A stretch of 64,000 nucleotides of DNA from CAIKZZ01 sp036742455 (GCA_036742455.1 DAINQU010000014.1:1-64000), one strand, 5' to 3'. Positions 49,215 through 58,426 are shown, numbered from the stretch's first letter. Translations and numbers: made by a program. Notes: generated by a model from the letters alone, not told the origin.

Positions 49215-51758
49215 TCACGCCTTCGCTCGCGCGCGCCGTCGACCCAGAACCAGAATGCCGAGGGTCAGCAGGAACCCTATCGGCAGAGCGACGTCCAGAC
49301 CGTACAGCAGGCGCCCTAATCGGGCGGCATCGCGATCCATTTCGTGACGGATGCTGCGCAGCGCCCGATTCAGTCGCCGACGCTCCAGCTCGGCCTGCGC
49401 CACTTCGCCCTGTTGCTGCGGATTCGTCGGTCCGGCCCCCGGCGTGCTGCCGGTTAAGTCGGCCAACCGCCGGTTGACGTCCGAGAGTTGTCGTTCCAAC
49501 GCTTCCATCTGCGCGGCCAGACGCCGGTCAGCCTGTGTGCGCAGCGTTTCAAGCCGCGTAAACGGACGCGCCTTCGGCTCACGGCCGCGAAGCCCAACCA
49601 GCGCATCTCCCCCGGTCAGTTCGTCAACGATGTTGAGGAGAAAGTCGCCGTTATTCGCCCACGGTTCGCGGTAGTGATGGTCGCCGGCCGCTTCGTCCCG
49701 GATCCACATCATGTCCGCGAGCCAGTCGGTATCAGCGATGACGACCACGTCGGCGGCGTGGGTGGAGGGGCTCCCGAACGCGGAGGGCAGCGGCCCGTGC
49801 AAGTGCGCTGCCAGCGTGTACCGACGGCCGCTGGGGTGAAACCCGTGACGTAGGGTCTCCGGCGTGGCCCCGAACGCCAGATCGGCGACACGCAGCGGCG
49901 CACTGGTCACGCTGGTTTGCACCAGTGGCGTGATGGTCAAACCCGCGGTCGGCGTGAATTCCAGAAAACCGGGCGTGGCAAAGTCAAGCCGGTGTAAGCC
50001 TCGTGTCAGGGAATCGTCGCGGGCGAGATTGCCGGCTCCAAAGCCGAGAAAACCCAAGTGCCTGACCGGTCGATCACCGCGACCTGCGCCCACGAGCAAG
50101 GCGTTATCCAAATCACCGACGGCAAGCTCTGGGTTGAAGTGCACGCCCCACGTACGCAAGAGCGGTTCGAGCGTCGACGCGTGATCGACGCCGACTCCAG
50201 AATCGTCCAACTGACCGTCGAATTGCGCGTCCGGATCGACGGCGATCAACGCACGCCCACCACCGCTTAAATACCGATCAATGGATTGAACGAGGCTCGC
50301 CGAAAGGCCCTTCGGGTGCAGGATGAGCAACGCATCCAGCGCCGGCGGCAAGGTCGTTTCGTCTGGGAGGATATCTCGGATCGTATACTGATCGCGCAAC
50401 GCATCATCGATGGCCCAGGCTGGGTGTCCGAGGCGGGTGTCGTCCGGGGCAACGGGCGCGGTGGGCAGCGTGGAGAGCAACCCGACGAGGGGACGTCGTG
50501 GTCGCGACACTTCCCGAATAAGCCGCGCAATGCGGTATTCGAGGTAGGGCGCCTCGGCCGGTTCGAACAGATCGACGACCGCTCGTCTGCCGCCACTTTC
50601 TGCGACCAAGCCTAGCCACAAATTATCGCCTGCTTCGCCCAAACTGAGCGGACGTAGACCGGCTTCCGCAGCGCGGTCCTCGTCGTCCGAAAAAGGCGCC
50701 GGATCGATCGCGACGAAATGCAGTCGATCGCGGGCGCGTGCTGTCATATCCGCGAGCAGTTCGCGCACTCGCCGCGCTTCTACCGCATAGGCCGGCGCGC
50801 CGTCTAACGTGCGACTTGAGGCGTACAGCGTCAGTGTCACCGAGGCGTCCAGTCCAGCGAGCAGCTGCCGCGTCGCGGGCGCGAGTGTGTACAGATGCTC
50901 CTCGGTCAAGTCGAGGCGCGCCCGCCCAACCCACCGCGGCGCGAGGGCCGCACCGGTCCAGAGCAGTACCACCAGCGCCAGCAGAGCGGTGCCCGGTCGC
51001 CACGTTCGTCGGAAGACCACCAACGGTAGCCCGCGTTCGGCCATCAGGACAATGCCCGTCGCAGCGAGGCCGACTGCGGTGATCCCCGCAAAATAAAGCA
51101 CATCATCAAGCCCGATCGCGCCGCGGACGATCGCGTGATGGTGGGCGAGCGCCCCGATATCCGTGAGCGTTTCGAGCAGGATCGACGGTACTCGCCCGCG
51201 CAGATAATCGGCCATCACCGGATGACCGGCCATCAGTAGGGTGATGCCGACGGCCGTGGTCGCGAGAAACGCCGTCACCGGGTGCCGCGTCGCGGCCGAG
51301 AGGGCCGAGCCGACCGACAGTAAAGCCGCGCCGAGCAATAGGCTGCCGAAGTAACCGGCCAGAATGGCGCCATGATCGGGATGGCCCAGGTAGGCGACCG
51401 TAGCCCATAGGGGGAGGGTCGTGCACAGCGCAAGAGCGATCAAGCCCATGCTTGCCAGCCACTTGGCGTTGACGAGCGTGGAAAGCGGTATCGGCAGGAC
51501 GAGCAGTGGCTCGGCCGTTCCATGCCGACGTTCTTCGGCCCAAAGACGCATCGATAGCGCGGGCGCAAGCCAGACGAGCAGCCAAGGCTGTAGCGCAAAG
51601 CATGCCGAGAGGTCGGCTTGTCCGCGACCGTACAAGTCACCCCACTCGAATGTCGTAACGGTGGTGAGGGCGCCGTAGGCGGCAATGAAAAGATACGCCA
51701 GCGGGGTCGCGAATGCGTTTTGCCACTCGCGACGCAGGACGGCAACGAGCGCACTCAT
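49215..51758 (-). CDS. Gld-type ABC permease fused to GldG-like auxiliary domain
   Basis: This 847-residue membrane protein combines two parts that are often separate genes (gldF and gldG). Residues 1-240 are an ABC-2 permease of six or so helices. After a helix near 275-290, the GldG/ABC_transp_aux region (about 295-700) contains LTEEHLYTLAPATRQLLAGLD, LRPLSLGEAGDNLWLGLV, DALLILHPKGLS and SGGGRALIAVDP. A coiled-coil stretch (about 715-800, LERQLSDVNRRLADL) precedes the last membrane helix (YGLDVALPIGFLLTLGILVLG). It overlaps the ATPase gene (ATGA). Substrate is unknown; in Bacteroidetes this module serves gliding, but in proteobacteria the role is unsettled. Confidence 0.85.
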   Translation of the reverse strand: MSALVAVLRREWQNAFATPLAYLFIAAYGALTTVTTFEWGDLYGRGQADLSACFALQPWLLVWLAPALSMRLWAEERRHGTAEPLLVLPIPLSTLVNAKWLASMGLIALALCTTLPLWATVAYLGHPDHGAILAGYFGSLLLGAALLSVGSALSAATRHPVTAFLATTAVGITLLMAGHPVMADYLRGRVPSILLETLTDIGALAHHHAIVRGAIGLDDVLYFAGITAVGLAATGIVLMAERGLPLVVFRRTWRPGTALLALVVLLWTGAALAPRWVGRARLDLTEEHLYTLAPATRQLLAGLDASVTLTLYASSRTLDGAPAYAVEARRVRELLADMTARARDRLHFVAIDPAPFSDDEDRAAEAGLRPLSLGEAGDNLWLGLVAESGGRRAVVDLFEPAEAPYLEYRIARLIREVSRPRRPLVGLLSTLPTAPVAPDDTRLGHPAWAIDDALRDQYTIRDILPDETTLPPALDALLILHPKGLSASLVQSIDRYLSGGGRALIAVDPDAQFDGQLDDSGVGVDHASTLEPLLRTWGVHFNPELAVGDLDNALLVGAGRGDRPVRHLGFLGFGAGNLARDDSLTRGLHRLDFATPGFLEFTPTAGLTITPLVQTSVTSAPLRVADLAFGATPETLRHGFHPSGRRYTLAAHLHGPLPSAFGSPSTHAADVVVIADTDWLADMMWIRDEAAGDHHYREPWANNGDFLLNIVDELTGGDALVGLRGREPKARPFTRLETLRTQADRRLAAQMEALERQLSDVNRRLADLTGSTPGAGPTNPQQQGEVAQAELERRRLNRALRSIRHEMDRDAARLGRLLYGLDVALPIGFLLTLGILVLGRRRARAKA

Positions 51759-52684
51759 GAAGCGACTCCGCCAACCGTCAGGGCACGGAAGACGTCTTCC
51801 AGTTGGCCCGTTTCATGACGCAGCACCTCAATCGGCCATTCGTGACGCGCGGCGAGGGCTGCCACATCCCCAAACGGTTTTGCGCCGGGTTGAGCGATGG
51901 CGGTCAACGTACGATGAGCGGCTTCCAACTCCACGTCCTGCACGGTCGCAAGCGCTCGAATGCGCCGGACCATGTCCGCGATATCCGGGTCACCGGACCA
52001 CTCCAGGCGCACGGCGTCGTGGTGACGAGCGCTACGGGCCAGAACACTGGGGGCGTCATCCGCCACTAATCGACCGGCCGCGATAATGACGGCGCGCCCG
52101 CACAGTCGTTCGGCCTCCTCGAGGATGTGCGTCGAGATCAGAATGGTGCGATCCGGCGCTAACTCGCGGATCAGCGCATGGACTTCATCGCGCTGATTGG
52201 GATCCAAACCATCGGTCGGCTCATCCAGCACCAGTACCCTTGGGTTACCCAAAACGGCTGCGGCGAGAGCCACTCGGCGACGTTGCCCCTTCGAGAGCGT
52301 ATCGGCCGCGCGAAACCGCACAGAGCCCAAGTCGAGCCGTTGCAACATCCCATCGATGGCGGGCCCGCGAAGCTCGCGATTCCGGATCCGGACCTCTGCC
52401 GCAAAATTTAATATTTCAATGACGGTGGCATCCGGCGGTAGCGGGGCGCCCTCGGGGAGGTATCCGAGCTCCGTTCGAGTGGTGGCCAGTCGCGGATCAT
52501 GTCCGCACACGCGAATGCGACCGGCGGACGGACCAAGGTAGCCGACCACCAGCTTTAACGTCGTGGATTTGCCGGCACCGTTGGGGCCTAGCAAGCCGGT
52601 GACACCCGCTTCGATCTGCAGATCCAGCTCTGTTAACGCAGGCACAGAGCCGTACTGCTTCGATACCCGTTCGAAGAGGATCAT
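51755..52684 (-). CDS. ABC transporter ATPase, GldA-like
   Basis: This 309-residue ATPase has Walker A LLGPNGAGKSTTLK, signature LSKGQRRRVALA, Walker B VLVLDEPTDGLDPNQRDE and the H-loop ILISTHILEEAE, so it is complete and probably active. The C-terminal 90 residues, after the nucleotide domain, match the variable tail of GldA/CcmA-type exporters. It is the first gene of a two-gene operon with the fused permease. The divergent cytochrome b561 gene begins 105 bases away. The transported molecule is not known. Confidence 0.92.
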   Translation of the reverse strand: MILFERVSKQYGSVPALTELDLQIEAGVTGLLGPNGAGKSTTLKLVVGYLGPSAGRIRVCGHDPRLATTRTELGYLPEGAPLPPDATVIEILNFAAEVRIRNRELRGPAIDGMLQRLDLGSVRFRAADTLSKGQRRRVALAAAVLGNPRVLVLDEPTDGLDPNQRDEVHALIRELAPDRTILISTHILEEAERLCGRAVIIAAGRLVADDAPSVLARSARHHDAVRLEWSGDPDIADMVRRIRALATVQDVELEAAHRTLTAIAQPGAKPFGDVAALAARHEWPIEVLRHETGQLEDVFRALTVGGVAS

Positions 52685-52788
52685 GGATGGCGTCTGCTTG
52701 AGACCTTCAGGTCGTACTGTCGGTGATTCTGCAAAAGTCGATAGGGACGTGCAATCATGCGCACACTGTAGTGGGAGTGGGTATCACC

Positions 52789-53496
52789 ATGAGTGACAAG
52801 CACGGAGTATCGTCCCGCGGCGCCTTGATTTGGGACCTTCCGACACGCCTGTTTCACTGGTTGCTCGTCCTGTGTATCACCGGGGCTTTCGTCTCTCAGT
52901 GGTTTTATGAGCATATCCCGTTCTGGGTCCACCGGGCTTGCGGTATGGCCGCCTTGGTTCTCGTCGCGTTTCGCGTCTGCTGGGGGTTTTGGGGGACCCG
53001 TTACGCACGATTCGAAGATTTCCTCCGCGGTCCGCTGTCCGTGTATTCCTATTTGAAGTCCCTGGGACGGCATCCCGCCCCGCAGGTGGTGGGGCATACG
53101 CCGAGTGGCGCCTGGATGATCGTCGTATTGTTAGGGTTGGTCGGCGCGCAAGCCGTCTTGGGACTCTATTCGAACGACGAAATGGATTCGGCGGGTCCGT
53201 TGGCGGGTTGGATCAGTCATGCGACCAGTAACGGGTTCACGCGTTGGCATCACCGCATTGGCACCGTTTTGCTCGTGGCTGTCGGACTGCACATCGCAGC
53301 GGTGCTCTTCTATAAATTTGTACTGAAAGAAGACCTCATTCGTCCGATGTGGACCGGACGTCGGTTGGGCGTGCCGTTAAGCGAGGCGATCCGGACGCAT
53401 CGTGGGGTCCGAGCGGTATGCCTCTTGCTCATCTGCGGCGGCGCGCTCGCTGCGTTGATCGCGTACGCGCCGCCGCTACCGGATGTACTGATGTGA
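52789..53496 (+). CDS. Cytochrome b561 family membrane protein
   Basis: From ATG 52789 (MSDKHGVSSRG) this is a 235-residue four-helix membrane cytochrome of the b561/Ni-Fe-hydrogenase b type. Haem-ligand candidates are His in TRLFHWLLVLC, FWVHRACGM, RWHHRIGTVLLV and VGLHIAAVLFYK. It passes electrons between membrane quinones and a soluble partner, here perhaps the cytochrome c' encoded convergently downstream: the two stop codons abut exactly (shared TGATCA). A GGGAG at 52773-52777 serves as ribosome site. The in-frame region back to 52723 is not needed. Confidence 0.9.
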   Translation: MSDKHGVSSRGALIWDLPTRLFHWLLVLCITGAFVSQWFYEHIPFWVHRACGMAALVLVAFRVCWGFWGTRYARFEDFLRGPLSVYSYLKSLGRHPAPQVVGHTPSGAWMIVVLLGLVGAQAVLGLYSNDEMDSAGPLAGWISHATSNGFTRWHHRIGTVLLVAVGLHIAAVLFYKFVLKEDLIRPMWTGRRLGVPLSEAIRTHRGVRAVCLLLICGGALAALIAYAPPLPDVLM

Positions 53497-53955
53497 TCAG
53501 TCTTCCTTAAACTTATCGTGACATTCCTTGCAGACAGCCCGCGTGTCACCGACCAGCGTCTTGAGCTTCTCAAGGTCTGCCGTCTTGGCGCCTTCACTGA
53601 GCGCAGCGCTCTTCATGATAAATTTCTTGAGTAATGCATCGAATTCCGCACGATGCTCCCAAATGGCCGCCTTGGCTTCGCTCTGACCCTTGATCGCAGA
53701 GCCTTCGGGGAACGCTTCCGGGAGCATCTCAGCGAGTGCGGCGACCCGTGCCGCGCGGGTCGCAGCGTCGGCCTTGTCGAACGGCGCCTTTCCCTGGGCC
53801 ATGGCGCCCAGAGGCGCAAAGTTCCAGGCAATCGCGCCGTACAAGCCGTGGCGATAAGAGTTCGCTTGCTCGGCCTTGGAATGGGTTTCATGAGCAACGG
53901 CTACGCCGAGACTCACGCAGAGCAGGGTAGCGATGACGACGATGCGACGGGACAT
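53497..53955 (-). CDS. Cytochrome c' (class II)
   Basis: From ATG 53955 (MSRRIVVIATLLCVSLG) this is a 152-residue periplasmic protein with a signal peptide cleaved near AVAHETHSK. The mature domain is a four-helix bundle with the haem motif CKECH close to the C-terminus, the mark of class II cytochromes c, and the expected MxxxxxxAxxxP-like helix contents. Cytochromes c' bind NO and CO and often protect against nitrosative stress. GGAG at 53962-53965 is a good ribosome site. It converges with the cytochrome b561 gene with no bases between stops, a pairing seen in other proteobacteria. Confidence 0.92.
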   Translation of the reverse strand: MSRRIVVIATLLCVSLGVAVAHETHSKAEQANSYRHGLYGAIAWNFAPLGAMAQGKAPFDKADAATRAARVAALAEMLPEAFPEGSAIKGQSEAKAAIWEHRAEFDALLKKFIMKSAALSEGAKTADLEKLKTLVGDTRAVCKECHDKFKED

Positions 53956-53977
53956 GAATGGCTCCAATGATCAGTAG

Positions 53978-54346
53978 TTAAGCGGCGCAGAAAATAGCGA
54001 TGACCGACCCTATGCCAACAGTCCAGACAAGGGAACGGAGTAAGGCGAAATCGAAAATGTACGCGAGTATATAAACGACCCGCGAGAGAACGAAGAGTTC
54101 CGCACAGTGATCGATGCGCGCCTGATTAGCATGCGCTACCGCCGCGACAAGCACAGCCGCCGCGAAGAACGGAAACGCCTCGAAGGAGTTCTTCTGCGCC
54201 GCGTTCGCTCGCGCGCGACGCCCCGTCTGGCGGGCGAGCCATTCACGCGGTTGCCGATTGTCATAGCCGCCGCCGGCCTTGGCGATACCGGTGGCGACGT
54301 ACGGCAGTAAACCGGCGATCAATACACACCAAAAGGCAGGCGTCAT
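53978..54346 (-). CDS. MAPEG-family membrane protein
   Basis: This 122-residue protein has four hydrophobic helices in the MAPEG pattern: an N-terminal ATGIAKAGGGYDNRQPR loop, then NAAQKNSFEAFPFFAAAVLVA, which holds the conserved glutathione-binding residues Asn, Glu and Phe, and RVVYILAYI in the third helix. Eukaryotic relatives are glutathione transferases and eicosanoid enzymes; bacterial forms are poorly characterised. Its ATG overlaps the stop of the amidohydrolase gene (ATGA), behind an AAGGAG site. Confidence 0.88.
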   Translation of the reverse strand: MTPAFWCVLIAGLLPYVATGIAKAGGGYDNRQPREWLARQTGRRARANAAQKNSFEAFPFFAAAVLVAAVAHANQARIDHCAELFVLSRVVYILAYIFDFALLRSLVWTVGIGSVIAIFCAA

Positions 54347-56064
54347 TGGGGCTCCTTAGGGAACGCAGCGTGATGGCCGACCTTCGCAATATAGCCCGGA
54401 CCCCGCAGTACGTGGCCCGGTTTCGCGCCGGTCATACTCCCGTCTGCGATCACCGGCACGCCGTTAACGATGACCCAATCCATGCCTTTCGACAGCTGGT
54501 TGGGCTGCGCATACGTCGCGAGGTCAGTGACGGTGGCCGGGTCGAATATCACGAGGTCGGCTGCTAAGCCGGTCTTGACGAGGCCTCGGTCGTTGAGGCG
54601 CAGGCGAGAGGCCGGCAGTGCCGTGAATTTCCGGATGGCATCCTCGAGGGAAAGTTGGTGCTCTTCGCGGACGTATTTACGCAGGATGCGCGGAAACGTA
54701 CCGAAGGCGCGGGGATGGGGGTGAAACGAGCCCAGTAGCCCGTCTGTGGAAGCACCGGAACTGTCGTTATTGATGCTCGTCCAGGGCTGGCGCAAGGCTA
54801 GGGCAACGTCCGCTTCATCCATTCCAAATACGGCGCATTCGGCGGCGGCATCATCGGCGATGAGTAAATCGAAGAGCGCATCCATCGGATCAACGTGCCG
54901 CATATCTGCGACTTCCTTGATCGTCTTTCCCTGGAGGGCCTTCAGCTCAGGATTGTGCACGACGCCAACGAGGATACCCTCTGGGCCCGCGACCTCCTGC
55001 CACTCGTTATCCCACTGAGCGCTCCGTTGGTTCAGGTCTGCTTTTATCCGCGCACGGGTCACGGGATCTTTCAATCGTTCGATTAACTTGGCATTACCGC
55101 CGTCGTGTGCCCAGGGCGGTATGAACGCCGACATTTCATTGAACCAGGCTGTGTAGGCATAGGTGTCCGCTGCAACATCCAGCCCCTCCGCGCGTGCAGC
55201 GTCGATTCGTGCAACGACGGCCGGCATGCGTCCCCAGTTGGCCTTGCCGCCAACCTTCAGATGCCAGATCTCAACCGGCACCTGGGCTTCGCGGGCAATG
55301 CGAAACGTTTCGGACAATGCCGCATCGATTCCGTCGCCCTCGGATCGCATGTGAGTGGCGTAAATTCCTCCGCTCTTAGACGCTTCTTGCGCCAATGCAA
55401 TCAGCTCTTCAGTGCTCGCATAGGGGGCCGGCGCATATTCCAGAGACGACGAGACACCCAGAGCGCCTTGCAGCATCGCTTCATGAACCAGTTCTCGCAT
55501 CCGAACCAATTCTTCCGGAGAGGCGGGGCGATCGTCGTCGCCAATAACGATTTTTCGTAACGTCGTTGCGCCGACGTAAGAGCCGAGATTAATACCCATG
55601 CCCTGCCGCTCAAGCCGCGCAAAGTAACCTGAAAAGTCTTTCCAATCAGGCGTCAGTCGATAATGTTCAAGATCGCGGCGCAAATCGTCCGCCGCAACGC
55701 CGGCCAGTGGCGCTGCCGACCCGCCTTCGCCAGTAATCTCGGTTGTGATTCCTTGATAAATTTTCGACGGCAATCGTGGGTCCACCAGAATGGTGAATTC
55801 CGACTGGCCCAGCATGTCGATAAAGCCCGGTGCGACGATTCGCCCGTGTGCGTCAATGCGCTGGCGCGCTTTCGCACGGGGAAAATGACCGATCGCTGCA
55901 ATAGTTTGTCCGCGGACCGCCACATCGGCTTGATACCAAGGGCTGCCTGAGCCATCAACCACATGGGCATTCGTGATTAAGAGGTCGAAGGGCCGTTCAT
56001 CGGCGGACGCCAGTGCGCTAAAAAGAACAACGAATACCGAAAGCAGTCGGCCGACGTATTGCAT
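54343..56064 (-). CDS. Exported amidohydrolase, D-aminoacylase-like, with changed metal motif
   Basis: This 573-residue protein has a signal peptide (GRLLSVFVVLFSALASA) and the composite-domain fold of N-acyl-D-amino-acid deacylases (COG3653): ITNAHVVDGSGSPWYQAD at the N-terminus, YATHMRSEGDGID in the barrel, and a C-terminal segment with VKTGLAADLVIFDPATV. In typical members GFIDVHTHDD supplies two metal histidines; here the same spot (80-89) reads GFIDMLGQSE, so those ligands are absent. Other barrel motifs, including THMRSE and IWHLKVGG, remain. One metal, or a changed reaction, is likely. It is translated before the MAPEG gene. Substrate is unknown. Confidence 0.82.
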   Translation of the reverse strand: MQYVGRLLSVFVVLFSALASADERPFDLLITNAHVVDGSGSPWYQADVAVRGQTIAAIGHFPRAKARQRIDAHGRIVAPGFIDMLGQSEFTILVDPRLPSKIYQGITTEITGEGGSAAPLAGVAADDLRRDLEHYRLTPDWKDFSGYFARLERQGMGINLGSYVGATTLRKIVIGDDDRPASPEELVRMRELVHEAMLQGALGVSSSLEYAPAPYASTEELIALAQEASKSGGIYATHMRSEGDGIDAALSETFRIAREAQVPVEIWHLKVGGKANWGRMPAVVARIDAARAEGLDVAADTYAYTAWFNEMSAFIPPWAHDGGNAKLIERLKDPVTRARIKADLNQRSAQWDNEWQEVAGPEGILVGVVHNPELKALQGKTIKEVADMRHVDPMDALFDLLIADDAAAECAVFGMDEADVALALRQPWTSINNDSSGASTDGLLGSFHPHPRAFGTFPRILRKYVREEHQLSLEDAIRKFTALPASRLRLNDRGLVKTGLAADLVIFDPATVTDLATYAQPNQLSKGMDWVIVNGVPVIADGSMTGAKPGHVLRGPGYIAKVGHHAAFPKEPQ

Positions 56065-56084
56065 GCGGGTGTCCTTTGGCGATC

Positions 56085-57731
56085 CTAATGAAGCGTATCA
56101 CTCTCCAAAGAGTGCAGGCTCAGATCTACGCTCTGTACCGACTCGCCGACGCCTGCGGGTAACGGCGATCGTTCCCGGAGCATCCATAGCATTCGTTCTA
56201 ACAGGAGCACGGCCGAGAGTATCGCCTCGCGATCGCTGAGACCGACAGAGCCGCTTAACAATTCTTGTCTCACTCGATCGACGAGAGCGCCGCGCTCTTC
56301 CGTCAAGGTTTCCAATAACTGCCTTGCTTCGACAGCGTCTACGCCGCACGCCTCGCTCACGACCATGAGGAGTGCGTGCAAACCCTCCACGAGCGATCGG
56401 GTGAAGGGGGGGCGCTCCGACTCGGGAACCGAGGCAAGTTCCGTTACGAACCTCGCGAGCGTCTTTTGCAAGGCCTTTAGATCGGCGAGGCGGCGACGTT
56501 CATCAAAAATATGCTCCGGTGAAAAGTCGGGATTGGCGCGCAAAATCTCCGTCAAAAATTCTTCCATGCGATGGACCAGCGCTGCACTCGCGGCCGATCT
56601 CTCCTTCAATGGCAGTGCGTCGAGCGCTCGGTCAGAGGGGTTTCGGAGATCCTCTAGAAAGTCCGGCAAACTCTGCACGAGCCGGACGTGCTCAAGACGC
56701 AACAATTCAAGTGCCGTACCCGGATCTGCCGCCGCCTCGTCGTACAGGTGGATGGCTTTGGAGTGCATTTCTGAGGGCGATAACGGGGCGAAATACTGCG
56801 CAATGCGTACGATCGGCGTGCGCAATAGCCACGCTACTAGAATCCCGACGATCTGAACCACCAGAAACACAACACCAACTTGAGTGGGTAGTGACGTCGT
56901 GAAAACGCTCGCGAGGCTCGCAGGGCCCATCGAATAGCTGTGATTCTCCAGTAGGACCCATGGCAGTAGCAGTAACGAGGCCAGCCCGCGCACCAGCCCC
57001 TGTGTCATGGCCAATTGTCGAGCAGGCCCCTCGAGGCCCGACGAGATGAGCACGATTGCTGTACCGGAGCCGGCGCATGCGCCAAGTATAAGTGCTGTCA
57101 TGCCGTGCAAGTCGACGAGGCCCGAAATTGCCAACGGCAGAGCCAATGCCGTGACCACGGACGATGACTGCAGTGCGATGGCTAATACATAGCCGGACAG
57201 CAATGAAACAGCCGGCGCGGATGCGGCAAACTCGACGAATTCGCGCACCCAAAAATCATCACGGACGGCAGCGACAGAGCCCTTTATTAAGGTCAAACCA
57301 TACAGCAGCAAGGCGAGCCCGAAAACGGCATACACAAAGTGCCGGTAGCGTGGCGCGTGATCGAGTCCCGTAAAGAACGCAAGGCCAATGATCGCGAGCA
57401 GATAAAGGGCTACCGCGTGGACGTCCAACGACGCCAGCAAGACCAGTGCCGACGTGCCGGCGTTCGTCCAGGCAAGCATCGTGACGGCGACGGCTAACGA
57501 CAGGGCGCCCGCGCTCACGAGCCCCGTTGCGATGAACGTAACGGCACTGGTCGACTGAGTGATGGCGCCTGCCATAAGCCCAGTGACCTGCGTGACGCCC
57601 GGTCGATGAAACGCACGGGTCAATACGTGGCGAATACCACCGGATGCGAGGTCTTTTAAATGGGTCGAGATCAGGCGCATCCCGACAAAAAACACACCGA
57701 GGCCGGCGAGCGCGCTTGCCGCCGCACTCAT
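56085..57731 (-). CDS. Na/Pi cotransporter family protein with C-terminal PhoU domain
   Basis: From ATG 57731 (MSAAASALAGLGVFFVGMRL) this is a 548-residue protein. The first 320 residues have eight or nine hydrophobic helices with the duplicated Na/Pi-symporter Q-S-S/T motif: MAGAITQSTSAVTF and ALQSSSVVTALALPLAI. The last 200 residues, from about 345, are helical and PhoU-like (LRNPSDRALDALPLKERSAASA). Such fusions (YjbB-like) export or sense phosphate. The start overlaps the stop of the four-helix-bundle sensor gene (ATGA), so the two proteins are made together. No pst or pho operon is nearby. Confidence 0.88.
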   Translation of the reverse strand: MSAAASALAGLGVFFVGMRLISTHLKDLASGGIRHVLTRAFHRPGVTQVTGLMAGAITQSTSAVTFIATGLVSAGALSLAVAVTMLAWTNAGTSALVLLASLDVHAVALYLLAIIGLAFFTGLDHAPRYRHFVYAVFGLALLLYGLTLIKGSVAAVRDDFWVREFVEFAASAPAVSLLSGYVLAIALQSSSVVTALALPLAISGLVDLHGMTALILGACAGSGTAIVLISSGLEGPARQLAMTQGLVRGLASLLLLPWVLLENHSYSMGPASLASVFTTSLPTQVGVVFLVVQIVGILVAWLLRTPIVRIAQYFAPLSPSEMHSKAIHLYDEAAADPGTALELLRLEHVRLVQSLPDFLEDLRNPSDRALDALPLKERSAASAALVHRMEEFLTEILRANPDFSPEHIFDERRRLADLKALQKTLARFVTELASVPESERPPFTRSLVEGLHALLMVVSEACGVDAVEARQLLETLTEERGALVDRVRQELLSGSVGLSDREAILSAVLLLERMLWMLRERSPLPAGVGESVQSVDLSLHSLESDTLH

Positions 57732-58426
57732 GCGCGTAGCGCCGGATCTCGCAGCATCCGCCAAAGCAATACGGCGATGAGCAGCAGCGACAGGCCTAGG
57801 GAGATCCAGATGGCCTTCGAGAGGGTGGCGAAGCGAATCATGTCCTCGTCGCGCGCTTGAGTTCGGTGGCGGACGTCGGTAGCCAGCATGTCGTTGACGA
57901 GCTGATCCAAGGCTGTATTCAGTGGGCGGTCGATGCCGCGAACGACGCTATCAGCGCGTTCGCGAATGGCGCCAGTGAGACTGGAGTCCGGCATTGCGGC
58001 TCTATATTTCGAGCCGAGCTGCGCGTGCAAGGCGATCGCGTCGTCAATTCGAGAGGTTAGGGAATCGTCATGGACCGTCTGGGCCCATTGCATGACCGAC
58101 CTCAGGCTGAAGTCCGCCGCCGATTCGGAGGCTTCAAATTCATGCTCGGCAACTGCAAAGTCCGCGGCATTGGTGCCGCGAAGTAAGATGTTCTTCCAAC
58201 TTTGCACTTGAATTTTAAACGAGACTTGGGCGCTGCGCGCTTCGTTGGCTGCTCGCAAAAGCACGGCTTGCCGCGTCTCCGCGTTGGAGTGCAATTTCTC
58301 CATCGACCACAACGCGAAAAGACTGACGAGACCACACGCGAGCAATGTCAAAACCAAGAGGCTCGCAAGTTGAACGAGCGAGCGTCGCAGGCGGGCGCGT
58401 TCGTGTGTCGAAGGTAGGGCATTCAT
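57728..58426 (-). CDS. Orphan four-helix-bundle sensor protein, chemoreceptor-like periplasmic domain
   Basis: This 232-residue protein has two membrane helices (about 20-42 and 205-225) enclosing a periplasmic, all-helical domain of about 160 residues. The stretch VSFKIQVQSWKNILLRG is a hallmark of the 4HB ligand domain of chemoreceptors and related sensors. Unlike those, there is no HAMP, methyl-accepting, kinase or cyclase domain: the protein stops a few residues after the second helix. Its stop overlaps the start of the Na/Pi-PhoU gene. A direct contact between sensor and transporter, signalling through the membrane helices, is a reasonable hypothesis. Confidence 0.8.
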   Translation of the reverse strand: MNALPSTHERARLRRSLVQLASLLVLTLLACGLVSLFALWSMEKLHSNAETRQAVLLRAANEARSAQVSFKIQVQSWKNILLRGTNAADFAVAEHEFEASESAADFSLRSVMQWAQTVHDDSLTSRIDDAIALHAQLGSKYRAAMPDSSLTGAIRERADSVVRGIDRPLNTALDQLVNDMLATDVRHRTQARDEDMIRFATLSKAIWISLGLSLLLIAVLLWRMLRDPALRA

